Assembly (NCBI RefSeq): GCF_004745505.1
Contig: NZ_RKLX01000004.1
Coordinates: 113,104-177,103, forward strand
Source: Levilactobacillus suantsaiihabitans
GTDB lineage: Bacteria > Bacillota > Bacilli > Lactobacillales > Lactobacillaceae
Direction of reading: 5' to 3'
DNA length: 64,000 nucleotides
Of this stretch, positions 37,384 through 45,639 are shown one piece after another. Within the stretch, counting starts at the first letter, position 1, and each line of letters opens with the position of its first letter. The position numbers were made by a program, and so were the translations under genes. The notes under the pieces were generated by a model. The model was given only the letters and a program-made list of their open reading frames with translations. It was not told where the DNA came from and did not search any database.

Positions 37384-38241
37384 CTATTCTACTGAAAATT
37401 GCTTTGACATGTCTAACATGGCTTGAAAGCCTTTGGCATCTTCCGGCATGTTGAACCCGTTGCCCGTATTCAATGTCGCGATTTTAGCCATTTCATCGTC
37501 GCGTAACTCGAAATCAAAGATAGCCAGATTTTCCTTCAGCCGGTTAACGTGGACGCTCTTGGGAATGGCAACGATGTCGCGTTGCATCAACCAGCGAAGA
37601 ATCACTTGGGCCGTCGATTTACCATGAGCTTGCGCAATTTCCTTTAATTCTGGCAGCTCAAATACCTGATGATTCCCCGAAGAGAACGGTGCCCAGGCTT
37701 CCATTTGAACATCATAATCGATCATGGCTTGCTGGTCCGCCTCACGTTGGTTAAAGACGTTGGCTTCAATCATGTTCACGGCCGGCTTAACGTCCGTGAA
37801 ATTAATGAGATCAACCAGTTTTTGTTGGGTGAAATTGTCGACCCCAATGGCCCGAACCTTGCCGGCACGATAGGCTTCACTCAGGTAGCGCCAAGCACCA
37901 TAATAATCACTTACCGGTTGATGGATTAAATACAAATCTAAGTAATCCAATCCCAAATTCGTCAAAGACCGTTCGAGACCTCGTTGGGCCCCCTCATAAG
38001 AGTTGTCGGTCAGCCACAGCTTTGATGTCACGAAGAGTTCCGACCGGTCAACCCCACTACGCTTGATGGCACGCCCAACCGCTTGTTCATTACCATACGC
38101 GGCAGCCGTATCAATCAACCGGTAGCCCAACTTGATGGCTTGATAAACCGCCTCTTCGGCTTCGGCCAAATCCGTTACCCGAAAGACGCCCAAGCCTAAC
38201 TTAGGCATTTTGATTCCATTATTTAAAGTAGTAAATTCCAT
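37384..38241 (-). CDS. aldo/keto reductase (second of a pair, proximal)
   Basis: An aldo/keto reductase of 285 residues with the tetrad in DTAAAYGNE, VTSKLW and LIHQP, and IPKSVHVNRLKEN in the cofactor site. The His segment reads HQP where its neighbour has HWP. It resembles 2,5-diketo-gluconate-reductase-like or YtbE/YvgN-like enzymes, some of which reduce methylglyoxal. ATG at 38241 follows AAAGGAG. It begins 14 bp after the MerR-type gene, which points to regulation by that protein. Confidence 0.92.
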   Translation of the reverse strand: MEFTTLNNGIKMPKLGLGVFRVTDLAEAEEAVYQAIKLGYRLIDTAAAYGNEQAVGRAIKRSGVDRSELFVTSKLWLTDNSYEGAQRGLERSLTNLGLDYLDLYLIHQPVSDYYGAWRYLSEAYRAGKVRAIGVDNFTQQKLVDLINFTDVKPAVNMIEANVFNQREADQQAMIDYDVQMEAWAPFSSGNHQVFELPELKEIAQAHGKSTAQVILRWLMQRDIVAIPKSVHVNRLKENLAIFDFELRDDEMAKIATLNTGNGFNMPEDAKGFQAMLDMSKQFSVE

Positions 38242-38255
38242 TTTAATAATCTCCT

Positions 38256-38606
38256 TTAGTGATTTTCGGTCAGTTGAAATCTTAAATAGTCAATCCCAGC
38301 AATCTGTCGCTCGTAGTGGTGAATCGCGGCTAATCGTTCTTGCCGATGCTGCGTTAGCATCGCAATTAACTCGGCAGGCGGCCCCTGTTTCCGCAGATTA
38401 AGCGCCAAAAAATCTTCAATGTCATGTGATGAAAATCCAATTTGTTGCAGCCGAAGCATCAACCGCAACGCTTCAATATCAGTCGGCGTATAGGTCGGTG
38501 CTAACTGACCTGCAAACTGCTTCACTCGCCAGGATTCATAATCCGACAAAAGTTGACTGGGAAAATGATACTTGGCCTGAACATCATCTCGGTTCACTAA
38601 TCTCAC
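38256..38606 (-). CDS. MerR-type transcriptional regulator
   Basis: A small DNA-binding protein. With the GTG start at 38606 (AGGAG six bases upstream) it has 116 residues: a HTH region (about 5-30, RDDVQAKYHFPSQLLSDYESW), the MerR second motif TPTDIEALRLMLRLQQIGFSSHDIEDFLAL (about 40-70) and a C-terminal dimerisation helix. There is no cysteine, so thiol or metal-thiolate sensing is excluded. An open frame continues upstream to 38792, but that ATG lies inside the lysR terminator. It is the likely regulator of the two downstream reductases. Confidence 0.75.
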   Translation of the reverse strand: MRLVNRDDVQAKYHFPSQLLSDYESWRVKQFAGQLAPTYTPTDIEALRLMLRLQQIGFSSHDIEDFLALNLRKQGPPAELIAMLTQHRQERLAAIHHYERQIAGIDYLRFQLTENH

Positions 38607-38691
38607 CGCTTTCTCCTGAACAGCTAATTGCTCAAAATTCTCTCGCTTAGCAAACTCATCAGTGGTGATGCCCTTGCTAATCGATGACTGT

Positions 38692-38767
38692 AGTGTATCG
38701 CGATTTTTTAGATATGTTAAATGCTTATTTTGTTCATTTAGAAATACATATTCTAAATATCTAAAAA
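38692..38767 (-). promoter_or_regulatory. merR promoter and nested AT-rich palindromes
   Basis: TTAACA (38720-38715), 17-bp spacer and TACACT (38697-38692) form a promoter on the minus strand. Overlapping and upstream of the -35, TTTTTAGATAT (38705-38715) pairs with ATATCTAAAAA (38757-38767), and inside it ATTTAGAA (38736-38743) pairs with TTCTAAAT (38751-38758). These are candidate operators for the MerR-type protein. Confidence 0.6.
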
Positions 38768-38812
38768 GGGACCACCCAAGAAATTGCATCATTCTTGGAT
38801 GGTCCCCTTTTT
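38763..38812. terminator. bidirectional terminator between lysR and merR
   Basis: A long near-perfect stem pairs AAAAAGGGACCACCCAAGAA with the complementary TTCTTGGATGGTCCCCTTTTT arm (one mismatch, one bulge) around a 10-nt loop, with A- and T-runs at the ends. It closes the lysR transcript. Confidence 0.92.
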
Positions 38813-38868
38813 GAGCTGGGCTCTGAGTTCAGCAGCACTTACACGCCTGTCCCACTCTCCAGTAACCC

Positions 38869-39735
38869 TTAGTTTTTTTCTTGGCGGATAAACTCAATAA
38901 ATGCTTTTGTCGCCGCCGAATGTGGCTGCTGACCTCGCCAGGCTAATACTGAATCTAATCTTAGCGCCGGCTCTAATGGCACAAAAGTTAAGTGGTCGAA
39001 GGTCTGATTGAGCTTTAAACAAATCACGACCCCGTGGTTTTGTTGCGCCAGCATCGCCGCACTATAAAGCAGATTGTAACGGGCCTTGTTCCGCATCTTG
39101 ACTGCGTAATCTCCCGACCAGCTGACGAGTTCATTTTGAACCACCCGATCGGCAATCGTAATGACGCGAGTACCAACCAGATCGCCCGGGCGAATGGCAT
39201 CATAGCTCGCAAATTTTGAGTCCTGATGCGCTAAGATTCCCCACTCCTCCTGGCTCTCCAGACGAACAAAGTCATATTTACCAATCTCAACCGGTTCGAT
39301 GAGTAACCCCAAGTCTAAAACGCCCTGCTCAATCCAACCTTTAATGTCGTCATTATTACCGCTTCTCAAGTTAAATTTGACTTGGGGATGCTGCTCTTGA
39401 AACGCATCAATTAATTTCGCGACTTCCGCCATACTATGAAGTTCACTACAGCCAATGGCAATCGTCCCCGCAAGTTCCTGCTTTTCTTGTAGCTCGTCTC
39501 GCGCCCGTTCTAAAATATTCACCATATCCTGGGCCCGCCGGCGAAAGAGCAAGCCCTCTCGCGTTAGATAAATACTATGATTACTCCGGCGAAACAAGTC
39601 GACTTGCAGCTCAGCCTCCAACCCCTTTAACTGTCGCGACAAGGTCGGTTGGGTCATATGAAGTAAGGCCGCCGCCCGCGTCACATTTTCTTCACGCGCC
39701 GTAATTAAAAAGTAATTGAGCACCCGAATATCCAT
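38869..39735 (-). CDS. LysR-type transcriptional regulator
   Basis: A 288-residue LTTR. The N-terminal winged helix (about 1-65) reads LNYFLITAREENVTRAAALL...QPTLSRQLKGLE, followed by a linker helix and a periplasmic-binding-like effector domain (from about 90, starting TIAIGCSELHSM). ATG at 39735 follows GAAGGACG. It is divergent from a Dabb-domain gene 161 bp away, and LTTRs usually regulate a divergent neighbour; no specific T-N11-A box is claimed. The region looks more AT-rich than the housekeeping genes on either side. Confidence 0.92.
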   Translation of the reverse strand: MDIRVLNYFLITAREENVTRAAALLHMTQPTLSRQLKGLEAELQVDLFRRSNHSIYLTREGLLFRRRAQDMVNILERARDELQEKQELAGTIAIGCSELHSMAEVAKLIDAFQEQHPQVKFNLRSGNNDDIKGWIEQGVLDLGLLIEPVEIGKYDFVRLESQEEWGILAHQDSKFASYDAIRPGDLVGTRVITIADRVVQNELVSWSGDYAVKMRNKARYNLLYSAAMLAQQNHGVVICLKLNQTFDHLTFVPLEPALRLDSVLAWRGQQPHSAATKAFIEFIRQEKN

Positions 39736-39896
39736 TAATCTTCACGTCCTTCATGGGTTATTTAGCCATATTTTAGCATAGATATACAAAATACGAATAA
39801 CTAATCTAAGAAATTAAGCATTTTCAACTTAATGGTTTTTCGTTTAAACTAATGGCAATGCTTAACCACTACCCATGAACTTGGAGGAATCAAATC

Positions 39897-40193
39897 ATGA
39901 TCAAACACATTTTTATCGCCACGATTAAACCCGGTGTGTCAGCTGCCCGCGTCGAACAAGCCATTCAAGATATGCGCGCCATGAAAGACACGGTCCCAGA
40001 AATTCAATCCCTGACGGTTGGCCGCTCGTTGGGCTGGGCTGGTAGTGCCGACACCGTCAGCATGGTAATCGACGTCGCCGACCAGGCTAGTTTCGAGCGC
40101 TTGCTTGCCAGTGATGCGCACCAAAAGGTCAGTGCGGCCGCTGGCGAGGTTTTTAGAACCGACAATTTCGTCTTATCACAAATCAGTTATTAA
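39897..40193 (+). CDS. Dabb (stress-responsive alpha/beta barrel) domain protein
   Basis: A 98-residue single-domain protein starting MIKHIFIATIKPG, with a conserved N-terminal HxxF-type strand and the pattern typical of dimeric alpha/beta barrels (about residues 2-96). Related proteins are stress-induced or act on small aromatic or polyketide substrates; no activity can be assigned. ATG at 39897 follows TTGGAGGAA. It is divergent from the LysR gene and probably its target, and is followed by a terminator and a family A repeat. Confidence 0.85.
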   Translation: MIKHIFIATIKPGVSAARVEQAIQDMRAMKDTVPEIQSLTVGRSLGWAGSADTVSMVIDVADQASFERLLASDAHQKVSAAAGEVFRTDNFVLSQISY

Positions 40194-40301
40194 ATCGTTA
40201 ATCTATCAACGCCGTATCGTTCAATCGGCTACACCACCTTGAATATGTTAGAACAGCAAACTCGCCAGCACATCACGTTGGTGGGTGACCCCTAAAATTA
40301 A

Positions 40302-40343
40302 AAAAAGATGAGCCTGGGACAAAACCATCCCAGGCTCATCTTT
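40302..40343 (+). terminator. terminator-like hairpin after the Dabb gene
   Basis: AAAAGATGAGCCTGGGA / TCCCAGGCTCATCTTTT (17 bp) around ACAAAACCA. The GGGACAAAACC core resembles a hairpin common in lactic acid bacteria. It runs straight into a family A element. Confidence 0.88.
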
Positions 40344-40345
40344 TA

Positions 40346-40480
40346 CATAGCTGAAACGTGCGCCAAAAGGCAGCCGGTTCCGCTTAAACCTGATAACCAA
40401 ACAATCCAAAACCAGGATTATTCGGTTATCAGCCTTAATGCTCACCGGCTAATCGCCTTTTGGCCCACTCTCATCTTTTT
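40346..40480 (+). repeat. repeat family A hairpin, downstream of tsaD
   Basis: The clearest full copy. Outer stem GCCAAAAGGC / GCCTTTTGGC, middle AGCCGG / CCGGCT, inner stem CTGATAACC / GGTTATCAG and apical AATCC / GGATT; it ends CACTCTCATCTTTTTTT next to the tsaD stop at 40485. No other terminator for tsaD is seen. Confidence 0.9.
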
Positions 40481-40484
40481 TTGG

Positions 40485-41528
40485 TCATTTAACCGGATCC
40501 GCCACCCAATCAAACTCTAAACTCGGGTCTGCGTTCAACGTCGCGTCCGCAAAGACACCGTGTTGGTAAGCCACGTAAGCAAAGGCGCCAATCATGGCGG
40601 CATTATCGCCACACAAATTCAGTGGTGCCTTGACCAGATGGGTAACGGGGTTGCTGGCCAGGTCGTGTTCCAAGCGTTCGCGCAGGCCATGGTTGGCGGC
40701 GACCCCACCGGCCAAGATCAACTGTTTGACTGGGTAGTCGGCCAATGCGCGCTGCGTCTTTTCGGCCAATACGTCGACCACGGCCTGTTGGAAACTGGCA
40801 GCGAGGTCCTGTTTATTCAACGTCTCGCCAATTTGGTCCGCATGGTGGGTCGTATTGATGAAGGCGCTCTTCAACCCGCTAAAGCTAAAGTCAAAGTTGT
40901 CATCTTTCTCCATGGCCCGCGGAAAATTGAACGTGTCGTGGCCTTGGTGGGCCCATTCGTCGACAGTCTTGCCGGCAGGATAGTTGACCCCCATGACCCG
41001 GCCGACCTTGTCGTAGGCTTCCCCAGCGGCATCGTCGCGGGTCTCGCCAATGATTTCAAATTCATTTTCGGCTGGCATGTACACCAGTTCCGTGTGCCCC
41101 CCGGACACCAGCAAAGCCATTGCCGGAAATTCAATGGGTTCCACGTAACGGGCCGCGTAAATGTGCCCCGCCATGTGGTTCACGGGAATCAGCGGCAGGT
41201 TGTGGGCAAAGGCCACCGTCTTAGCGGCCGTGACCCCAATCAACAATGCGCCGACCAGTCCTGGACCATAGGTGACCGCCACGGCATCCAAGTCGTCGTA
41301 GGTCACCTGCGCCTCATCCAAGGCATCCTTGATGCACAACGTCACTTCTTCGATATGGTGCCGACTGGCCACTTCGGGCACAACGCCGCCAAACCGCTGG
41401 TGACTCTTGATTTGGGTTGCGACAATGTTGGACAAGATCTTATGCCCGTCTTCAATGACCGCGACACTCGTCTCGTCACAACTTGACTCAAACGCTAAAA
41501 TTAAATTTCGCTTTTCCGTTGGACTCAC
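40485..41528 (-). CDS. tsaD: tRNA N6-threonylcarbamoyladenosine transferase TsaD
   Basis: TsaD transfers the threonylcarbamoyl group to A37 of ANN-decoding tRNAs, working with TsaB. The 347-residue protein has ASKHA-fold motifs: [13 protein letters not shown] (about 12-24), the metal-binding HMAGH near 115 with the second histidine site, and [13 protein letters not shown] near 270. The GTG start at 41528 overlaps its AAAGGGAG site closely, so the start is uncertain by a few codons. It is separated from rimI and tsaB by a 650-bp gap with two family C repeats, although these genes are usually contiguous. Confidence 0.95.
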   Translation of the reverse strand: MSPTEKRNLILAFESSCDETSVAVIEDGHKILSNIVATQIKSHQRFGGVVPEVASRHHIEEVTLCIKDALDEAQVTYDDLDAVAVTYGPGLVGALLIGVTAAKTVAFAHNLPLIPVNHMAGHIYAARYVEPIEFPAMALLVSGGHTELVYMPAENEFEIIGETRDDAAGEAYDKVGRVMGVNYPAGKTVDEWAHQGHDTFNFPRAMEKDDNFDFSFSGLKSAFINTTHHADQIGETLNKQDLAASFQQAVVDVLAEKTQRALADYPVKQLILAGGVAANHGLRERLEHDLASNPVTHLVKAPLNLCGDNAAMIGAFAYVAYQHGVFADATLNADPSLEFDWVADPVK

Positions 41529-41582
41529 TCCCTTTAAAATTCTTGATCCTTGTTTTTGTTTTTCTCAATGATAATGTCCGTA

Positions 41583-41768
41583 TTTGTCGCCTACCGTTGC
41601 GCGAAATTCCAGGCTGGAACGCTGGGGAAGGACGGGCCGAGCCAAAGACCGGTCTCGTCCCTTGCTTTGAGCCGAAAAACACGTCTCAAAGTCACCAATT
41701 TGTCAGCCAAAATCGCTGCCAAATTCCCCGGCTGAGCCTGGCTTTCGCTCCACTCTCGGCTAAGATTG
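41583..41768 (+). repeat. repeat family C, second subfamily
   Basis: Same core (GGTCTCG...TTGCTTTGAGCCG, ACGTCTCAAAG) as other C copies, but the outer arms are GCGAAATTCCAGGCTGGAAC and GAGCCTGGCTTTCGC, and the inner arm is CCAATTTGTCAGCC / CTGCCAAATTCC. The copy at 51388-51556 is of the same kind. Both arms changed together, keeping the pairing. Confidence 0.8.
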
Positions 41769-41944
41769 GTGGTCTGCAAAACAACACGTTTACCCCAATC
41801 TAATATTTTCTTGTGACGCTCCCCCGCTTAACTTTCTGCATGCTTACACAGCACAATTCGTATTGACGGGCAGTGGGCCAAAAACACGCTTTGTTGCCAG
41901 TCGTCACCGCCTGAATCAGCACAACCGTAGCCGTGAGCGGCGCA

Positions 41945-42112
41945 CCAGCAGCGTTCAGCCGTGGGATTCTCCTTAGTGGCGGGGCCACTTAGGGGAATGG
42001 CGCCTTTGAGACGCGAGCTTCGGCTCAAAGCGAGTGCCGAGACCGTCTTTCAGGCTCGGCGCGTCCGCCCACAGCGTACCGACGCATCTGGTGTGCCGCA
42101 GTAGGCGGACAG
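41945..42112 (-). repeat. repeat family C, first subfamily, diverged
   Basis: Inverted: TTCAGCCGTGGGATTCTCC, a CTTAGTGGCGGGGCCACTTAG hairpin, TTTGAGACGCGAG, GGCTCAAAGCGAG and GCAGTAGGCGGACAG. The outer arms are more decayed than in other copies. With 41583-41768 it splits tsaD from rimI. Confidence 0.7.
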
Positions 42113-42175
42113 TTCCCAGCTCCATAGCAGGCATGATTGGCTGTCAGGTCACGAAAAAAACGAGTGGCGAAGCGC

Positions 42176-42766
42176 CTACTCGTCATCCGCAGCCGAATCT
42201 TCAGCCAAATACAGCGTCATGTCCGCAGCGTCTTCATGGTCACCGAAGTAGTACCCCCGCTTGATCCCCGTTTGTTCAAAGTCCAAGTCGCGGTAGAGCT
42301 TCTGGGCATTTTGATTGGAGACCCGCACCTCTAGACTAACTGACTTGTAATTCAACTTCCGGGCTTTTTTGATCATGGTTTCCAGCAGGAAGCGGCCCAG
42401 GCCACGGTTTTGGTACTCCGGCACGACCGCGATGTTGGTGATGTGCGCGTCGCGGGTCCGTTCGTCAAACGTACTGCCGATAAAGGCCAGGAGCTTGTCT
42501 TCCTTGCGAATAACCAGGTACAGCCGGTCCTTTTCGCGGCGCAATTCATTGGCAAAGGCCGTCGAATCCCACGGGGCCTTGCCGGCATAGACCGCCCGCT
42601 CAATCTCGATCATTTCCGGGATGTCGGTGAACAGGGCCTTGGCCACAAAGTACGTGACCTCCCGGATATCGACCCGGTGGTTTTTCACGTCCATCGCCTC
42701 TTCACGCACCAGTTCACGGCGGCTGCCAAAGATATTTTTATACCAGATTTTAAATTTTTTCAACAT
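42176..42766 (-). CDS. rimI: GNAT-family N-acetyltransferase, RimI-like
   Basis: RimI acetylates the N-terminal alanine of ribosomal protein S18 in E. coli; Gram-positive versions lie with tsaB and tsaD and their substrate is less certain. The 196-residue protein has a GNAT fold from about 38 with the acetyl-CoA motif VVPEYQNRGLGRFLLE (about 112-127) and the C-terminal NQNAQKLYRDLDFEQTGIKRGYY. It has a basic N-terminal extension of about 35 residues not found in E. coli RimI. It overlaps tsaB by 17 bp, so the two are co-translated. Confidence 0.88.
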   Translation of the reverse strand: MLKKFKIWYKNIFGSRRELVREEAMDVKNHRVDIREVTYFVAKALFTDIPEMIEIERAVYAGKAPWDSTAFANELRREKDRLYLVIRKEDKLLAFIGSTFDERTRDAHITNIAVVPEYQNRGLGRFLLETMIKKARKLNYKSVSLEVRVSNQNAQKLYRDLDFEQTGIKRGYYFGDHEDAADMTLYLAEDSAADDE

Positions 42767-43475
42767 ATGATTCGGTATCCTTCTTGTTTGGGTTCTTAGC
42801 CTGCCATTCGGCCTCGGCTTGGGTCAGACGTAAATAATTGGGGACGAACCGGTCCACGTCGGCCACGGGGTCCAACTGCTGGCCCAGCAGTCCAATCGTC
42901 GCCACTTGGGGCAGGTTCAACCAGGGGCTGATGCGCGGCGTGGCGGCTGAAACGGTGGTGTTGATCAGGTCCGCAAAATGATTGGCATTCCCCAAGAACC
43001 AGACCGGTTCAGCGTATTCCGTGACCGCCTTTAAAAAATCGGCGATGTTGGTGTGCGCGTCCGCAATCACGGGCGTGGGCACGCCACCGGAGATGCGGTA
43101 CAACCCGGCGAACACGTTTTGGTTACGGGCATCAAATAGCGGTGCCACTAAGGCCCCCTCGACCGGAACGTTGGCCGCCAACGTTTCGAGACTGGAAACG
43201 GCGACCAGGTCGATATCTAAGGTCGCCGCCAAGGTCTTGGCCGTGGTGACGGCGATCCGAATGCCAGTGTATGAGCCAGGCCCCGCCGCGACCACGACCC
43301 GGTCCAAATCGGTGGGCTTCAGGTCGGCCATCGCCAATAGGCGCTCAATCTCGGGCAAGAGGTATTCCGCGTGCTTTTGGTGAACGGTGACCGTGATGGC
43401 CGCTAGGACCGTGTCGTCGTCCAAGACGGCCACGCTTAAGGGGCGATTCGATGTATCAATTGCTAAAATCTTCAT
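42750..43475 (-). CDS. tsaB: tRNA threonylcarbamoyladenosine biosynthesis protein TsaB
   Basis: TsaB is the inactive paralogue that forms the t6A complex with TsaD. The 241-residue protein starts MKILAIDTSNRPLSVAV and has the VVVAAGPGSYTGIRI motif near 60-74, but no metal-site histidines, as expected. It is followed by overlapping rimI. A plus-strand-looking tail lies upstream in a 150-bp spacer that should contain the promoter. Confidence 0.95.
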   Translation of the reverse strand: MKILAIDTSNRPLSVAVLDDDTVLAAITVTVHQKHAEYLLPEIERLLAMADLKPTDLDRVVVAAGPGSYTGIRIAVTTAKTLAATLDIDLVAVSSLETLAANVPVEGALVAPLFDARNQNVFAGLYRISGGVPTPVIADAHTNIADFLKAVTEYAEPVWFLGNANHFADLINTTVSAATPRISPWLNLPQVATIGLLGQQLDPVADVDRFVPNYLRLTQAEAEWQAKNPNKKDTESYVEKI

Positions 43476-43626
43476 ATTTGCTTGCGTTCCCTTTCATTTT
43501 AGGTCGCCAGGTCGGACTCATCGTATTGGTGGTCCCGGTCGTGGTAGCCGTTTACTGTCTTTATCAGTTTAATATACTACCACAAAAGGCCACTGGCGAC
43601 ACCTTACCTGCTTAATCTATTGAAAA

Positions 43627-44373
43627 CTACGTCCGGGCCTGCCACTGAATGGTCGCCTTGGCCGCCACCACGTCATCACGTTGGACCAGGTGTTGCGAGG
43701 TCAACGAGTCGGTGGCTTGTTCGTAGCTACTGGTGACCGGTTCGCCGTAGGTCACTTCATTTTCAAACCGGATGCGCACGTCGGCGGGCTGATGATCCCG
43801 CAAGAAGTCCGCGGGCAACACGTCGAGCATCCAGTCGAAGTAGTGGGCGTTGTTCACGTGACCGTTGCCGTCGATATCAAAGTAACGGACCGTGTACGGC
43901 TTGGTCGGCAGGTCGGCCGTCTCCGTCAGGCGGTCCGGCCGTGGCAGCCGCGGTAACCGTACGGACTGCGTGGATTGGTAAGGCGCCATGACCTCGGCAG
44001 GAATCGTCGCAATTTTTCGGGTGGCGTAGCTCATGGTGACCCAAATGCCCTCGCCATAAGCCAATTGCTTACCCGCTTCATCGAGCAACCAGTACTCGCG
44101 ATAGGCGAAGTATTTGTTGTAAGACGTGGCCCGGGTCTTCAGTTGGACCTGATCGCCGGTCTTCGGCAACGCGCTGATCTGCAGGTGGTACTGGGTCACG
44201 ACCCAGCCAACGCCATGAGATTGGACAAATTCAGTGGTCAACCCCAACGCCGCATTTTGATCTTCGGAGACCAAAACGAACAGGTTGATCAGCATGGCGA
44301 GCGTTAAATGGCCGGTGTCGTCCGCTTCGTAGTAGACGACCCGGTGTGGTTCGGAAAATTCATTAGCAGCCAC
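43627..44373 (-). CDS. acyl-ACP thioesterase
   Basis: A FatA-type acyl-acyl carrier protein thioesterase (PF01643) of 248 residues with two hotdog domains. The N-terminal domain reads VVYYEADDTGHLTLAMLINL (about 12-31); the second has the active-site-type DIDGNGHVNNAHYFDWML near 158-175. It releases free fatty acids from ACP in bacterial homologues. I use the GTG at 44373, eight bases after AAGGAG; the GTG at 44382 is too close to that site. It begins 5 bp after the rsmI stop, so the two are one operon. Confidence 0.88.
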   Translation of the reverse strand: MAANEFSEPHRVVYYEADDTGHLTLAMLINLFVLVSEDQNAALGLTTEFVQSHGVGWVVTQYHLQISALPKTGDQVQLKTRATSYNKYFAYREYWLLDEAGKQLAYGEGIWVTMSYATRKIATIPAEVMAPYQSTQSVRLPRLPRPDRLTETADLPTKPYTVRYFDIDGNGHVNNAHYFDWMLDVLPADFLRDHQPADVRIRFENEVTYGEPVTSSYEQATDSLTSQHLVQRDDVVAAKATIQWQART

Positions 44374-44378
44374 CTGGG

Positions 44379-45260
44379 TCACTCCTTGTCTAAATGATGA
44401 TAAGTGTTATAAATTACTTGTTTTTTGACGCCGCGCAAATTAGCGACTTCCTTGATGGCCGCGTTGGGTTTCTCCCCCGCCGCAATCAAGCGGTCGACCT
44501 GTACTTCAACGGGTTCGCTGAGGTCAACGGCCGTGGTCGCCGTCGTGGTCGGGGCGGGATTACCACCGACTAAGACCACGAATTCACCGCGGACGGTATC
44601 GGTGGCGGCCCAGTCGGCCAGCTCCGCTAACGTGCCGCGCAAGAATTCTTCGTAGCGTTTCGTCAGTTCCCGGCACAAAACGGCGGGCCGGTCATCGCCG
44701 AACCCAGTGGCCAGGTTTTGCAGCGTCTTTTTTAAACGGTGCGGGGCCTCGTAAAAGATCAAGGTCTCCGGCCGTTGGGCCAAGCCCTCGATTTCGGCAC
44801 GCTGGTCCTTGGGTTTCCGGTCCAAGAAGCCGTAGAAATAAAACGGCTGCGGCGCCAATCCCGACGCAATCAACGCCGTCAATCCGGCATTGGCCCCAGG
44901 GAGCGGTGCCACCGGAATGTGGGCCGCGATGCAGGCGTTGACCAATTCGTGACCGGGATCCGAAATGGATGGCATCCCCGCGTCACTGACCTGGGCAATG
45001 TCGAGTCCCTGTTGGAGTTTGGCCACCAACTGGGGAATCCGTTCCCGAGTGTTGTGTTCATGAAAGCTGATCTGTTTGGTGGTAATATCAAAATGATTTA
45101 ATAATTTCTGCGTGTTACGCGTATCCTCGGCAGCAATCAAATCCACGGCCTGAAGGGTCTTCACCGCCCGAAAAGTCATGTCATCCAAATTGCCGATGGG
45201 CGTGGGAACCAGGTATAGGTGCCCCTGCGCCTCGGTTTTAAAACTGCGTGTTCGTTCCAT
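44379..45260 (-). CDS. rsmI: 16S rRNA (cytidine-1402-2'-O)-methyltransferase
   Basis: RsmI methylates the ribose of C1402 in the ribosomal P site. I start at ATG 45260 behind GTAGGAGG, giving 293 residues; the frame from 45353 would enter yabA. Motifs of the tetrapyrrole-methylase fold are LVPTPIGNLDDMTFRA near the N-terminus, ISDAGMPSISDPG-like VSDAGMPSISDPGHELV near 90-110 and ALIASGLAPQPFYFYGFL. A KDE-rich C-terminal helix follows a proline/threonine linker. It closes the dnaX-to-rsmI replication and translation cluster with yabA 11 bp upstream. Confidence 0.95.
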   Translation of the reverse strand: MERTRSFKTEAQGHLYLVPTPIGNLDDMTFRAVKTLQAVDLIAAEDTRNTQKLLNHFDITTKQISFHEHNTRERIPQLVAKLQQGLDIAQVSDAGMPSISDPGHELVNACIAAHIPVAPLPGANAGLTALIASGLAPQPFYFYGFLDRKPKDQRAEIEGLAQRPETLIFYEAPHRLKKTLQNLATGFGDDRPAVLCRELTKRYEEFLRGTLAELADWAATDTVRGEFVVLVGGNPAPTTTATTAVDLSEPVEVQVDRLIAAGEKPNAAIKEVANLRGVKKQVIYNTYHHLDKE

Positions 45261-45271
45261 TAAGTTGCCTC

Positions 45272-45610
45272 CTACTGATCGCGATAAATAACTTCCAGGC
45301 AAAAGGCACACTCTTCGTCTTGCTTGCGGCGGGTGCCGTAAAATTCCCGACACACGTGAAAGCCTTCCTCGTAAAGTTTTTCCAGAATCTGCCGGGACTT
45401 CGAGAGGCCTTGGGGGGTCTCCGGGTCTTCCGGCAACGTCTTTTGTAATTCCCGGACCAACTCGCGCAGATGTTGATTCTCGATTTCCAATTCAGCGTTT
45501 TGTTCGAACACCTGCGTCATCTGCGTTTGTAGGTCGGAAAATTGGGCCAACATCTGTTGTAGCTGCCCCTCAAGACTCTTGAACTGATCGTAAACTTCTT
45601 CCTTATCCAA
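45272..45610 (-). CDS. yabA: replication initiation control protein YabA
   Basis: YabA binds DnaA and the DNA polymerase clamp to limit re-initiation. The TTG at 45610, eight bases after GGAGGGG, gives 112 residues starting (M)DKEEVYDQFKSLEG; the frame from 45628 adds an unlikely MGGVAT. A leucine-zipper-like coiled coil spans about 5-60, and the C-terminal zinc module is HVCREFYGTRRKQDEECAFC. It lies between holB and rsmI as in B. subtilis. Confidence 0.93.
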   Translation of the reverse strand: MDKEEVYDQFKSLEGQLQQMLAQFSDLQTQMTQVFEQNAELEIENQHLRELVRELQKTLPEDPETPQGLSKSRQILEKLYEEGFHVCREFYGTRRKQDEECAFCLEVIYRDQ

Positions 45611-45639
45611 AGTTGCCACCCCTCCCATGCGAACTAGTC

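Noticed and set aside
38607..38792. N-terminal extension of the MerR-type gene starting at ATG 38792
   Set aside because: The ATG lies in the loop of the strong lysR terminator and has no ribosome site; the extension shows no domain. The GTG at 38606 has AGGAG at proper spacing and begins the HTH.
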